Source: JAYQKL01 sp049889415
Lineage (GTDB): Bacteria; Pseudomonadota; Alphaproteobacteria; RS24
Assembly (NCBI GenBank): GCA_049889415.1
Contig: JBMHDL010000004.1
Coordinates: 1 to 56,375 of the forward strand
Direction: 5' to 3'
Length of the DNA: 56,375 nucleotides
Every line of letters starts with the position of its first letter. Within the stretch, counting starts at the first letter, position 1. Below the pieces are notes generated by a model. It searched no databases, was not told where the DNA came from, and saw only the letters and a program-made list of their open reading frames with translations. This document shows positions 16,277 through 25,467 of the stretch, piece by piece. Both the position numbers and the translations under genes were made by a program.

Positions 16277-18625
16277 ATGAGCAAGGTCGTTATTGTCGGC
16301 ATCGGGGAGGTTGTTGAACAGGTTCCGGAGGATCTTCAATCGGCCGCATCGCCTCTGGACCTGATGCACAAGGCTGCCCTGGCGGCGGTCGCGGATTGCG
16401 GCGGAGCGAATGTCGTGGAGGCACTGGACTCCATCGCCGTAGTGCGGACATTTTCCGACTCAGGGGCACCTCTGAAAAGCCCGTTCGGAGATCCCGACAA
16501 CCCGCCGCGTGCCGTAGCCGCACGTATCGGCGCCACGCCAAAACTTGCCGTCTATTCTCCGTCCGGCGGCCAAGCACCGCAACAGCTGGTCAATGAATTC
16601 GCAGCCAAAATCAGCCAGGGGGACTGCGCGGCGGTGCTGTTGGTCGGTGCGGAAGCTCTGGCCAACCAGAAGGCTTTGAAAAAAGCCGGTGTCGCCGCCG
16701 ACTGGAGCGACTCGACGGACGGCCCGCTGGATGAACGCCCGGCCGACATCACCGGCACAATCGACATCAACCAGTTTCACAATGAGTTTCTCAACATCCC
16801 GGCCGTCTATACCGTGCTGGAAAACGCCCGCCGCAGAAAACTCGGCTTGAGCCGAGAGGACTATGCCGACAGCTGCGCCGGTTTGTTTGAGGGCTTTTCC
16901 CAAATTGCCGCCAACCACCCATGCGCCATGTTCCCGCAAGCCTTTACCGCGCAGGATATCGCAACCGTATCGGGAACAAACAACGCCATCACCGATACTT
17001 ACAGCCGGGCCATGACCGCAAAAGACGGGGTCAATCAAGGGGCGGCCGTCATTTTGATGTGCGAAGACAAAGCCATAGGGCTAGGTCTTGACCCGTCCAC
17101 CTTCATCTATCCCGTCGCCGGCAGTGAAGCGCAGGAGCTGACCTTACCCTACCGCGAAGATCTCGGCGGCTCCGTCGCCATGACCGCAGCCTATGATGCG
17201 GCCTTTGAGGCCGCCGGTATGCGAATAGATGACGTCACCTGCATGGATCTTTACAGTTGCTTCCCGATTGCCGTTTTTACGGCCTGTGAAGCACTCGGGA
17301 TTGAGACAAATGACCCGCGTAAACTGACCGTCACCGGTGGCCTGCCCTTTTTCGGCGGAGCTGGCAATAATTACTCCATGCACGCCATTGTAAATGTGGT
17401 CAAAACTCTGCGCGCAGACGGAAAAGGTCTCGGGCTTGTCGGCGCCAATGGCGGGTTCATCTCGAAACACTGTATCGGGCTTTACGCCGCCGCACCCCCG
17501 GCAGCCGGCTGGCGGGAAGCGGACCAAGCCGCCTTGGCGGCCAAAGTCATGGCGCAGTCATCGCCGGAGGTTGCGCTGCATGCCGACGGCCGGGCCCGCA
17601 TTGAGAGCTACGGCGTGGAATTCGGGCGCACCGGCCCGTTACGCGGGTTTATTGTCGGCCGGCTTGAGGACGGACGCCGCTTTGTCGGTGCGACCGACCG
17701 AAAGGATGAAAAGACCGTGCAGGAACTTCTGGCGGAGGACCCATTGGGCAGAGAGGTTTATGTCACCAGCAAAGGCCCGGGCAACCGTTTCACTTTTGCG
17801 CCTGAGCAGACCCGTGCACTCATCCCAAAAGTGCCAGACAGTTTTGAGGGAGACTTCGAACATTGTCTGGTCATGCGCAACGGTCCGGTACTCGAGATCA
17901 CCATCAACCGCCCAGAGTCACGCAACAGCCTCACCCCTGAGGCCAATTTTGAACTGGAGCGCATTTTCGATCTGTATGAGAGTGACCGCTCGCTTTGGGT
18001 CGCTATCCTGACCGGAGCCGGCGACCAGGCCTTCTCGGCCGGAAATGATCTGAAATATATGGCAACCGGCAATCCCATTTGGGTTCCCGAAACCGGCTTT
18101 GCCGGGCTCACCCACCGGACAAACAGGTCCAAGCCGGTGCTTGCTGCCATCAACGGGTTTGCCTTTGGCGGCGGCCTTGAAATCGCCCTGGCATGTGACC
18201 TCATTATTGCTGACGAGTCCGCATCATTCGCCTTGCCGGAAGTCAAGACCGGTTTGATTGCTGCTGCCGGTGGCCTGTTTCGCCTGCCACAGGCTCTGCC
18301 ACCACATATCGCAAAGGAAATGATTCTGACCGGCCGCGCCATGGATGTAGAGGAAGCGATGCAACACGGCCTGGTCAACCACAAAGCCGCCAAGGGCCAG
18401 GCCCTCGACAAAGCAAGGGAAATGGCGGCACAAATCTGCGCGGTCAGTCCGACGGCCGTGTCTGCCTCTTTGGAAATGATGCAGGAGGGCGCCGACACCC
18501 CGGACCCGGCGGTCGCCCTAGCGCGCCCGACCAAAGCCCTGACCAAAGTGGCCGCCTCCGAGGATCTGCAGATTGGTCTGCTGGCTTTTCTGGCCAAGCA
18601 AGCCGCCAAGTGGAAAAACAAATAG
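16277..18625 (+). CDS. Thiolase-like protein fused to enoyl-CoA hydratase
   Basis: 782-residue two-enzyme fusion. Residues 1-410 are a thiolase fold of the SCP2/thiolase-like type 1 group (VVIVGIGE, NGGFISKHCIGLY); residues 425-505 are the extra C-terminal domain of that group; residues 525-782 are a full crotonase domain. Where classical thiolases have the nucleophilic Cys, this protein has SPSGGQAPQ (residues 94-102), with no Cys. The crotonase half has oxyanion-hole residues (AFSAGNDLKYM, NGFAFGGGLE) and catalytic-type Glu635 and Glu655, spaced 20 apart as in enoyl-CoA hydratase. It could hydrate enoyl-CoA while the N-terminal half binds acyl-CoA. The fusion is direct; the substrate is unknown. 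It follows the acyl-CoA synthetase. Confidence 0.9.
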   Translation: MSKVVIVGIGEVVEQVPEDLQSAASPLDLMHKAALAAVADCGGANVVEALDSIAVVRTFSDSGAPLKSPFGDPDNPPRAVAARIGATPKLAVYSPSGGQAPQQLVNEFAAKISQGDCAAVLLVGAEALANQKALKKAGVAADWSDSTDGPLDERPADITGTIDINQFHNEFLNIPAVYTVLENARRRKLGLSREDYADSCAGLFEGFSQIAANHPCAMFPQAFTAQDIATVSGTNNAITDTYSRAMTAKDGVNQGAAVILMCEDKAIGLGLDPSTFIYPVAGSEAQELTLPYREDLGGSVAMTAAYDAAFEAAGMRIDDVTCMDLYSCFPIAVFTACEALGIETNDPRKLTVTGGLPFFGGAGNNYSMHAIVNVVKTLRADGKGLGLVGANGGFISKHCIGLYAAAPPAAGWREADQAALAAKVMAQSSPEVALHADGRARIESYGVEFGRTGPLRGFIVGRLEDGRRFVGATDRKDEKTVQELLAEDPLGREVYVTSKGPGNRFTFAPEQTRALIPKVPDSFEGDFEHCLVMRNGPVLEITINRPESRNSLTPEANFELERIFDLYESDRSLWVAILTGAGDQAFSAGNDLKYMATGNPIWVPETGFAGLTHRTNRSKPVLAAINGFAFGGGLEIALACDLIIADESASFALPEVKTGLIAAAGGLFRLPQALPPHIAKEMILTGRAMDVEEAMQHGLVNHKAAKGQALDKAREMAAQICAVSPTAVSASLEMMQEGADTPDPAVALARPTKALTKVAASEDLQIGLLAFLAKQAAKWKNK

Positions 18626-18705
18626 GCCTGGTGAGCCGTGAGCCGGGATGACCGGCAGGGGCACAACCTGATTTCTGCGGCGCAAAACTGTGAAGTCTGG
18701 GGAAA

Positions 18706-18781
<76 letters not shown>

Positions 18782-18797
18782 TATTTCAAGGCTTATG

Positions 18798-18826
18798 CTT
18801 ATGTCTCAAAACCGGACTTATGGCAA
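18798..18826 (-). promoter_or_regulatory. Candidate promoter of tRNA-Ala
   Basis: On the minus strand TTGCCA (18826-18821), a 17-base spacer, then CATAAG (18803-18798), about 17 bases ahead of the mature tRNA. Confidence 0.4.
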
Positions 18827-18865
18827 GCCTAAAGTTTGGTGTCCGGACAAGCCGGATTGACGCAG

Positions 18866-19249
18866 CTAGTCTTCATCCTCCAGCAGAGTGATGTCGTCAC
18901 CATCATCCAGATCATCATCAACATCATCGCCGAAACCGCCCTCTTCGAAATTGTCGACATCGGCATCATCCGCGTCGGCATCGTCATCAGCTTCGTCTTC
19001 GATCAATTCGTCGAAGGAAACCGTATTGTCATCCTCAAGGTTGACTTCATTTTCCGAGGTTTCCTCTTCAATTTCTTCCTGTTGCGGCTCATCGGGTTCC
19101 GCCGCTTTGACCTGTGCTGATGGCGTGCGGGCACCTTCATTGTGGACTGTGCCGCATTTCGGACAGGTAATCGGGTCACGATTTAAATCGTAAAATTTTG
19201 CACCGCAGGACTCACATTGGCGTTTGAGACCCAGTTCTTCCTTAGACAC
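18866..19249 (-). CDS. FYDLN acid family protein (TIGR02300 type)
   Basis: 127-residue protein of a family common in alphaproteobacteria and of unknown function. The N-terminal part is a small zinc-ribbon-like region, CESCGAKFYDLNRDPITCPKCG, containing the family hallmark FYDLN; after residue 55 the protein is an almost continuous Glu/Asp run (DADADDADVDNFEEGG) and likely disordered. The GTG start at 19249 is fixed by GGAGG 7 bases before it. It is transcribed away from aroA, and the acid tail could suggest a nucleic-acid mimic or protein-binding role, but that is only inference. Confidence 0.9.
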   Translation of the reverse strand: MSKEELGLKRQCESCGAKFYDLNRDPITCPKCGTVHNEGARTPSAQVKAAEPDEPQQEEIEEETSENEVNLEDDNTVSFDELIEDEADDDADADDADVDNFEEGGFGDDVDDDLDDGDDITLLEDED

Positions 19250-19412
19250 GGTTAAACCTCCAAAAACTAAACTGACAAAATTCCAATGCCACACGCCAAC
19301 AGCGGTGTCAAAACTTTCCTGTCACTTTTTTTCTTTTTTATCGTGCGGATTCATGTAGAAAAAGCTTACCGCAATGGGCGGCTATTGATGTGTCAACCCT
19401 GAAACCCAGCAA

Positions 19413-20759
19413 ATGTCAGACGTGTCCCAAAATTCGAAGCCGGCAACCAGCAGAAAAGCCACCACCCCGTTACAGGGTGATGTCGATATTCCGGGTGACA
19501 AATCCATTTCACATCGCTGTTTCATACTGGGCGGGCTGGCACGCGGCATCACTAAAGTGACAAACCTTTTGGAAGGGGAAGATGTCCTCGCCACAGGACA
19601 GGCCATGGCGGCCATGGGCGCGAGGGTCAAGCAACTCAACCCCGGGACATGGGAGATAACCGGAACGGGGGCGGGCGGGTTGACGTCACCCGATGCATCC
19701 CTCAATTTCGGCAATTCCGGGACCGGCGCCCGTCTCGTAATCGGGGCGATGGTCGGACATGGGGCAAGCGCACGCTGCGAAGGGGACGCTTCGCTGTCAA
19801 AACGGCCAATGGGACGTATCACGGATCCATTGACCCAAATGGGCGCGCAATTTACATCTGCCCAAGGCGATCGCCTGCCCCTGACGGTGACCGCCCCCGA
19901 GCGCCCCCTGCCGCTCATCTATGACATGCCCGTGCCGTCGGCACAGGTCAAATCCGCCATCCTGTTGGCCGGGCTTGGTGCACCGGGGCGCACCAGTGTC
20001 ACTGAAAGTCACCCTACCCGTGACCACACGGAACGGATGCTCCGACTGTTCGGGGCCGAGGTGACGACGTTACAGACCCAGTCTGGCGTGGAAATTTCGG
20101 TTGCAGGCGAAACCACTTTACGCGGCACCGACATCATTGTGCCCGGCGACCCTTCTTCCGCCGCCTTTCCCCTTGTCGCAGCCCTGTTGGTGCCGGGGTC
20201 ACGGATTACTCTCCGCAATATTATGGTAAACCCGCATCGTGACGGCCTCTTGGCCTGTTTGACGGAAATGGGGGCTGATATCCGCCGCGATAATGAACGC
20301 GAAGCGGCCGGTGAGAGGGTGGCGGACTTCACTGTCTCATTCAGTACCTTACACGGCATTGACGTTCCGGCTGAACGCGCTCCGAGTATGATTGACGAAT
20401 ACCCCATTCTGGCCATGGCCGCAGCCTGCGCGCATGGACAGACGACCATGACCGGGTTGAGTGAATTGCGGGTCAAGGAAAGTGACCGCCTGTCCGCCAT
20501 CGTCAATGGCCTCAGGGAAAACGGGGTTCAGGTGGAAGAAGGTGCAGACAGCATGACGGTTCATGGTTGTGCGGGGGCGGTGCCGGGTGGCGGCAGTGTC
20601 GCGACGCATCTTGACCACCGCATCGCCATGAGTTTTCTGGTGCTGGGTTTGGCGGCGGAAAGCCCCGTCACCGTTGACGACAGTCGCATGATTGCTACAA
20701 GCTTTCCGAATTTCTTCGACCTGATGGCGGCGCTCAACGCCGGAACGATTTCAGGTTAG
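19413..20759 (+). CDS. aroA: 5-enolpyruvylshikimate-3-phosphate synthase
   Basis: Sixth step of the shikimate pathway. The substrate motifs are DVDIPGDKSISHR, NFGNSGTGARL, PVPSAQVKSAILLAG, HPTRDHTERML, MIDEYPILAMAAA and LRVKESDRL. The RDHTE motif marks the class II type. 448 residues, the usual length. No strong ribosome site precedes the ATG. The gene heads aroA-cmk-rpsA, with 16 bases to cmk. The 163-base divergent region with the FYDLN gene presumably holds its promoter, but I could not pick a convincing one. Confidence 0.97.
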   Translation: MSDVSQNSKPATSRKATTPLQGDVDIPGDKSISHRCFILGGLARGITKVTNLLEGEDVLATGQAMAAMGARVKQLNPGTWEITGTGAGGLTSPDASLNFGNSGTGARLVIGAMVGHGASARCEGDASLSKRPMGRITDPLTQMGAQFTSAQGDRLPLTVTAPERPLPLIYDMPVPSAQVKSAILLAGLGAPGRTSVTESHPTRDHTERMLRLFGAEVTTLQTQSGVEISVAGETTLRGTDIIVPGDPSSAAFPLVAALLVPGSRITLRNIMVNPHRDGLLACLTEMGADIRRDNEREAAGERVADFTVSFSTLHGIDVPAERAPSMIDEYPILAMAAACAHGQTTMTGLSELRVKESDRLSAIVNGLRENGVQVEEGADSMTVHGCAGAVPGGGSVATHLDHRIAMSFLVLGLAAESPVTVDDSRMIATSFPNFFDLMAALNAGTISG

Positions 20760-20775
20760 GGACGGGATATCAATC

Positions 20776-21426
20776 ATGACACAAAGCCTTCCGGTCATTG
20801 CGATTGACGGTCCCGCCGCCGCCGGCAAAGGGACTTTGGCCAGACGGCTGGCTGAGCATATGGAGTATGCTTATCTCGACACCGGCGCCCTCTATCGCGG
20901 CGTCGCCCTGCTGGTCGTCCAGAACGGTGGCGATCCGAGCAATCCGGATCAGGCACTCTCTGCCGCACGCGCTTTGGATCCGACAGCCATTGACGGCAAG
21001 GCGATCCGCACGACCGAAATCGGTGCCGCCGCGGCCAAGGTTGCGGCACTGGCCGGGGTGCGCAGTGAAATCCTTGACCTGCAACGCAGATTTGCGGCCA
21101 GCCCCCCGGGTGACCGGAAAGGCTCCGTATTAGACGGGCGCGATATCGGAACCGTTGTCTGTCCTGATGCTGACCATAAAATATTTGTTACAGCCAGCGC
21201 CGAAATCAGGGCGCATCGGCGGTGGCTCGAACTGCGTGAAAAAAATCCGCAGCTCGCTGAAAGTCAGGTTTTGACGGATTTAAGGGAGCGCGACAGGCTC
21301 GATGCAGAGCGTCCCATCGCCCCGTTAAAACCGGCCGAAGATGCCCTCTTGCTAGATACGACAGAATTGGCTATAGAAGAGGCATTCGAGACGGCTCTGG
21401 CGCTCATAACTGAGCAAAAAGCCTGA
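20776..21426 (+). CDS. cmk: Cytidylate kinase
   Basis: Phosphorylates CMP and dCMP to the diphosphates using ATP. The P-loop is DGPAAAGKGTLARRL; LDTGALYRGVAL and the Arg-rich DGRDIGTVVCPDADHKIFV segments are family markers; ERDRLDAERPIAPL contains the lid Arg residues. 216 residues, standard. Tightly linked between aroA and rpsA, as in many proteobacteria. The 122 bases after it include a small hairpin (GTGCA...TGCAC) before rpsA of unclear role. Confidence 0.97.
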   Translation: MTQSLPVIAIDGPAAAGKGTLARRLAEHMEYAYLDTGALYRGVALLVVQNGGDPSNPDQALSAARALDPTAIDGKAIRTTEIGAAAAKVAALAGVRSEILDLQRRFAASPPGDRKGSVLDGRDIGTVVCPDADHKIFVTASAEIRAHRRWLELREKNPQLAESQVLTDLRERDRLDAERPIAPLKPAEDALLLDTTELAIEEAFETALALITEQKA

Positions 21427-21548
21427 AATCCAAACCGTTTCGGACCCAAATCCCAATAATTGCTGGTGCAGGATAATGGTGTCGTGCACTTGAAGACCGT
21501 CGGACCCAACCGGCAGGCAATTAATGTGTATGAATTAGGAGTAGGACT

Positions 21549-23372
21549 GTGGCAGATACCCAGACCCCGGCGGAAATGAACCCGTCAACAGAAGATTTTG
21601 CAAGCATGCTGGAGGAAACCTTTTCCTCCGACACCGTCATGGAAGGCAGTGTCGTCAAAGGCCGGATCACGGCCATTGAAAATGATTTGGCCATCATTGA
21701 TGTCGGCCTGAAAACAGAAGGCCGTGTGCCGCTACGTGAATTCGCAATGGCCGGTAAGGATCCTGAAATCACCGTCGGCGACGAGGTCGAGGTCTTTCTG
21801 GAGCGCATCGAGAACGCCATGGGCGAGGCCATGCTGTCCCGCGACAAAGCCCGTCGTGAGGAAAGCTGGATTGTCCTTGAAAAGAAATTTGAAGCCAATG
21901 AGCGCGTTGAAGGCGTCATTTTTGGACGCGTCAAAGGCGGCTTTACCGTTGACCTTGACGGTGCAACGGCATTTCTGCCGGGCAGCCAGGTTGACATCCG
22001 CCCCGTGCGCGACATCACTCCTTTGATGAACACCCCGCAACCGTTCCAGATTTTGAAAATGGACCGCCGCCGCGGCAATATTGTCGTCTCCCGCCGCGCC
22101 ATCATGGAAGAAACTCGTGCAGAGGACCGCAGCAAAATCGTTGCCAACCTGTCCGAGGACCAGATTACCGAAGGTGTGGTTAAAAACATCACCGATTACG
22201 GCGCTTTTGTGGATCTTGGCGGTGTTGACGGCCTGTTGCATGTCACCGACATTGCCTGGCGCCGCATCAACCACCCGTCAGAAGTTTTGAATATCGGCGA
22301 AACTGTGAAGGTCCAGGTCATCAAAATCAATCATGAGACCATGCGTATCAGCCTTGGCATGAAGCAGCTGGAAAGCGACCCGTGGGAAGATACGGAAAAC
22401 AAATTCCCGCTGGGTGGCCGCTTCACCGGCCGTGTCACCAACATCACGGATTATGGCGCATTTGTAGAACTTTCCGACGGCGTTGAAGGCCTAGTCCATG
22501 TCTCAGAGATGAGCTGGGTTAAGAAAAACGTCCATCCGGGAAAAATCGTTTCAACCTCCCAGGAAGTTGAAGTCATGATTCTGGAGGTTGACAGCTCCAA
22601 GCGCCGGATTTCCCTTGGCCTGAAACAGTGCACTGACAACCCGTGGGACAGCTTTGCCGAGAAATACCCGTCCGGAACCAAACTGACTGGGGAGATCAAA
22701 AACATCACTGAGTTCGGCCTGTTTGTCGGACTTGAAAATGATGTTGACGGCATGGTGCATATGTCCGATCTCGACTGGAATCTGTCCGGCGAAGAAGCCC
22801 TGGCTCAATATTCCAAGGGTCAAGAGGTCGAAGCGGTGGTTCTGGACGTCGATATAGACAAGGAACGCATCAGCCTTGGCATTAAACAGCTTGAGGGGGA
22901 CCCCCTGGACGGTGTTGCCAATCTGAAACGTGGTGAAACCGTCACCTGCACTGTTACGGCGGTGACCGATGGCGGTCTTGAAGTCTCTGTCGGAGACAGC
23001 GAGTTTGGCGCCTTTATTCGCCGGTCAGACCTGTCACGGGACCGGGAAGACCAACGCCCGGACCGTTTTGCAATCGGCGACAAGCTGGACGCTATGGTGA
23101 CGAATTTCGACGCCAAGTCCAGACGCCTGAACCTTTCCATCAAAGCGCTGGAAATCGCTGAGGAGAAAGAGGCTGTGGCCCAGTATGGGTCCTCTGCAGC
23201 CGGTGCCTCATTGGGTGACATTCTCGGAGCCGCTTTGAATAATGGCGGGGAGGCTGACGCTGAGGAAGCGCCGAAAGCCGAAAAGTCTAAAAAGGCTGAA
23301 ACGGCTGCTGAGGAAGAAGCCCCGGCTGAGGAGGAAGCCCCGGCTGAGGAGGAGTCTTCAGAAGAGGAATAA
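21549..23372 (+). CDS. rpsA: 30S ribosomal protein S1
   Basis: Multi-domain RNA-binding ribosomal protein that brings mRNA to the 30S subunit. Six S1 domains can be seen in order, most with the GxVxxITDYGAFVxL pattern: for example VKNITDYGAFVDLGGVDGL and VTNITDYGAFVELSDGVEG. After residue 560 comes a tail rich in Glu and Ala (KKAETAAEEEAPAEEE) with a short repeated sequence. 607 residues. The GTG start is preceded by GGAG. A strong terminator follows after about 30 bases. Confidence 0.97.
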   Translation: MADTQTPAEMNPSTEDFASMLEETFSSDTVMEGSVVKGRITAIENDLAIIDVGLKTEGRVPLREFAMAGKDPEITVGDEVEVFLERIENAMGEAMLSRDKARREESWIVLEKKFEANERVEGVIFGRVKGGFTVDLDGATAFLPGSQVDIRPVRDITPLMNTPQPFQILKMDRRRGNIVVSRRAIMEETRAEDRSKIVANLSEDQITEGVVKNITDYGAFVDLGGVDGLLHVTDIAWRRINHPSEVLNIGETVKVQVIKINHETMRISLGMKQLESDPWEDTENKFPLGGRFTGRVTNITDYGAFVELSDGVEGLVHVSEMSWVKKNVHPGKIVSTSQEVEVMILEVDSSKRRISLGLKQCTDNPWDSFAEKYPSGTKLTGEIKNITEFGLFVGLENDVDGMVHMSDLDWNLSGEEALAQYSKGQEVEAVVLDVDIDKERISLGIKQLEGDPLDGVANLKRGETVTCTVTAVTDGGLEVSVGDSEFGAFIRRSDLSRDREDQRPDRFAIGDKLDAMVTNFDAKSRRLNLSIKALEIAEEKEAVAQYGSSAAGASLGDILGAALNNGGEADAEEAPKAEKSKKAETAAEEEAPAEEEAPAEEESSEEE

Positions 23373-23402
23373 GAGGGTTTCGAACCTAAAGAAAACCATA
23401 AG

Positions 23403-23436
23403 ACGGCGGCATATAAATTTATATGTCGCCGTTTTT
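23403..23436 (+). terminator. Intrinsic terminator of rpsA
   Basis: ACGGCGGCATATAAA pairs with TTTATATGTCGCCGT (23403-23432, one G-U pair, minimal loop), followed by five T bases. This ends the aroA-cmk-rpsA transcript. Confidence 0.9.
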
Positions 23437-23441
23437 GCGTC

Positions 23442-23470
23442 TTGACGCTCATGGCTGGAATTGGCAAATT
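23442..23470 (+). promoter_or_regulatory. Candidate promoter for ihfB-lapA
   Basis: TTGACG at 23442-23447, a 17-base spacer, then CAAATT at 23465-23470, just after the rpsA terminator. A promoter is expected here; the -10 match is poor. Confidence 0.35.
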
Positions 23471-23503
23471 AAAACGTGAATTCCCTCAGCAGAGAAGTTA
23501 ATC

Positions 23504-23788
23504 ATGATCAAATCTGAACTCGTTAACATCATCGCGGAAAAATACCCGCATCTGTACCAACGTGATGTTGAGCGCGTAGTCAATACGATTTTGGAAGAGA
23601 TTACCTCAGCGCTCAGTCGCGGTGACCGTGTGGAACTGCGCGGCTTCGGCGCTTTCTCGGTAAAAACCCGTGCGCCACGCATCGGGCGCAACCCGCGCAC
23701 CGGGGAAGCTGTTGCGGTGTCAGAGAAAAATGTACCCTTCTTCAAAACCGGTAAGGATTTACGCGAACGCCTGAACGCGGACACTTAA
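23504..23788 (+). CDS. ihfB: Integration host factor subunit beta
   Basis: DNA-bending protein that pairs with IHF alpha and shapes the nucleoid and promoter regions. MIKSELVNIIAEKYPHL begins the helical dimer region; the DNA-intercalating arm is ELRGFGAFSVKTRAPRIGRNPRTGE with the essential Pro residue, then VPFFKTGKDLRERL. 94 residues. It follows rpsA directly, the usual order, and is separated from it by a terminator. Confidence 0.95.
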   Translation: MIKSELVNIIAEKYPHLYQRDVERVVNTILEEITSALSRGDRVELRGFGAFSVKTRAPRIGRNPRTGEAVAVSEKNVPFFKTGKDLRERLNADT

Positions 23789-23792
23789 GCCG

Positions 23793-24044
23793 GTGTTTTT
23801 GGTCAAGCGCTTTTTCAACATCCTGGTTCTGACTTTCCTATTGCTGATTGTTTTGGTTTTGGCATTTGCCAATGACCAAACCGTCACCTTCAGTCTGGAT
23901 CCGTTTTCCCGGGACAATCCCGCCATTGCTTTCGAACTGCCATTGTTCGGTGTCTTCATGTTCGCCTTGATGTTGGGCGCATTGCTTGGCGGGGTTTTGA
24001 CGCGGATAAAACTCTGGCAAAAAACCCGCAACAGCCCTAAATAA
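23793..24044 (+). CDS. lapA: LapA family inner-membrane protein
   Basis: Small envelope protein with two hydrophobic segments (NILVLTFLLLIVLVLAFA and FELPLFGVFMFALMLGALLGG), the DUF1049/LapA pattern; residues after the second helix are basic. In Escherichia coli LapA works with LapB in lipopolysaccharide assembly control; the role here is inferred. 83 residues, start GTG 23793, just 4 bases after the ihfB stop, suggesting translational coupling. Confidence 0.85.
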   Translation: MFLVKRFFNILVLTFLLLIVLVLAFANDQTVTFSLDPFSRDNPAIAFELPLFGVFMFALMLGALLGGVLTRIKLWQKTRNSPK

Positions 24045-24070
24045 GGCCATAGAGAAAACAGGAAAATGAT

Positions 24071-24781
24071 ATGAGCCTTGCTAATCCAGTCTATTGCGCC
24101 CTTGATACGCCTGATATGGCCTATGCACAAAGCCTGTCGCACCGGCTGGCGCCGCATATTGGTGGTGTGAAAATCGGCATGGAATATTTCTATGCTACCG
24201 GAGTTGCAGGCTACCGCGCCATTGCTGATCAGGGTGTCCCGGTGTTTCTGGACCTGAAACTGCATGACATTCCCAATACGGTTGCTGCAGCGGTTCGGGC
24301 TTTGACGCCGCTTGAACCAGCGATTTTGAATGTTCATGCCGGGGGTGGTTCTGCAATGATGCAGGCGGCGGCTGAGGCGGCAAAATCCTATGATGGCCAG
24401 CGGCCTGTCATGATTGCCGTAACGATCCTGACATCACTGGAGGCCAGCGACCTGCATGAAATGGGGATATCAGGCAGCCCACAGGATCAGGTTCTGCGTC
24501 TGGCGGAACTGGCACAAAAAGCCGGCATGCAGGGCGTGGTGTGTTCCGCGCACGAAATTGAGGCTCTGCGGCAAGCCTGCGGGCCCGACTTCAAGCTGGT
24601 TGTCCCCGGCATCCGTCCGACAGCCAGCCCGACCCATGACCAAAAACGGGTTATGTCACCTGAACAGGCCAAAGCCGCCGGTGCGGACATTCTGGTCATC
24701 GGGCGCGCCATTACCGGCGCCGAGGATCCGGCGGCGGCGGCACAGGACATCCAAACCGGCCTGACGGCACAGCAAGGCTGA
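24071..24781 (+). CDS. pyrF: Orotidine 5'-phosphate decarboxylase
   Basis: Last step of UMP synthesis. The active-site signature is VFLDLKLHDIPNTVAAAV, containing the Lys and Asp pair; VVPGIRPT and ADILVIGRAITGA form the phosphate-binding end of the barrel. 236 residues, standard. The gene is followed by trpF after only 7 bases, so pyrimidine and tryptophan genes share one unit, a common alphaproteobacterial arrangement. Confidence 0.96.
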   Translation: MSLANPVYCALDTPDMAYAQSLSHRLAPHIGGVKIGMEYFYATGVAGYRAIADQGVPVFLDLKLHDIPNTVAAAVRALTPLEPAILNVHAGGGSAMMQAAAEAAKSYDGQRPVMIAVTILTSLEASDLHEMGISGSPQDQVLRLAELAQKAGMQGVVCSAHEIEALRQACGPDFKLVVPGIRPTASPTHDQKRVMSPEQAKAAGADILVIGRAITGAEDPAAAAQDIQTGLTAQQG

Positions 24782-24788
24782 AACCATC

Positions 24789-25433
24789 ATGTCCGTTGCT
24801 GTCAAAATCTGCGGCCTGTCCACACCAGCTGATGTGCTGGCCGTCAATGCGGCGCAGGCCGACTATGCCGGCTTTGTCTTTTTTGAGAAATCACCGCGCA
24901 ATGTCACCCCGCAAACGGCCGGTGACCTTGCGGCAGGGCTGGCTGACAGCGTCCGGTCGGTTGCGCTTCTGGTCAATCCATCTGACGCGGATTGCACAGC
25001 CCTGCTGGAAACATTCAACCCAGACATAATTCAACTGCACGGGAGTGAAACGCCAGCGCGCGTCGCCGCCGTAAAGACACTGTGTGCGCGTCCGGTCATC
25101 AAAGCCTTGGGCGTCAGCACCAGCGCGGATATTGAAGCGTCGCAAGACTTCGCTCAGTCGGCGGATATGCTTTTGTTCGACGCCAAACCGCCCGTCGATG
25201 CCGCCCTGCCGGGCGGACGCGGTGTCGCATTTGACTGGTCCTTGTTGAACGGCTACAAAGGCGGCCTGTCCTGGATGCTGTCCGGGGGTTTGACGGTTGA
25301 AAATGTCGCTGACGCAATTGCCGCTACCGGCACTTCAGCGGTGGATGTATCCTCGGGTGTCGAGTCATCACCGGGGGTCAAGGCGGCGGATAAGATTTCT
25401 GATTTCGTCCGCGCAGCAAAAGCGACGGCATGA
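24789..25433 (+). CDS. trpF: Phosphoribosylanthranilate isomerase
   Basis: Third step from anthranilate in tryptophan synthesis. VKICGLSTPADVLAV has the catalytic Cys; FFEKSPRNVTP, IIQLHGSE and LLFDAKPP with the catalytic Asp follow; the phosphate site is SGGLTVENVADAIAATGTSAVDVSSGVES. 214 residues. Stands in the pyrF-trpF-trpB-trpA-accD-folC unit. Confidence 0.96.
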   Translation: MSVAVKICGLSTPADVLAVNAAQADYAGFVFFEKSPRNVTPQTAGDLAAGLADSVRSVALLVNPSDADCTALLETFNPDIIQLHGSETPARVAAVKTLCARPVIKALGVSTSADIEASQDFAQSADMLLFDAKPPVDAALPGGRGVAFDWSLLNGYKGGLSWMLSGGLTVENVADAIAATGTSAVDVSSGVESSPGVKAADKISDFVRAAKATA

Positions 25434-25467
25434 TACAGCCTGCAGGCTTTATGTGAAGGGAACTGTT

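Noticed and set aside
21472..21495. Small hairpin in the rpsA leader considered as an S1 autoregulatory site
   Set aside because: Only five or six pairs and no clear link to the ribosome site; too weak to call.
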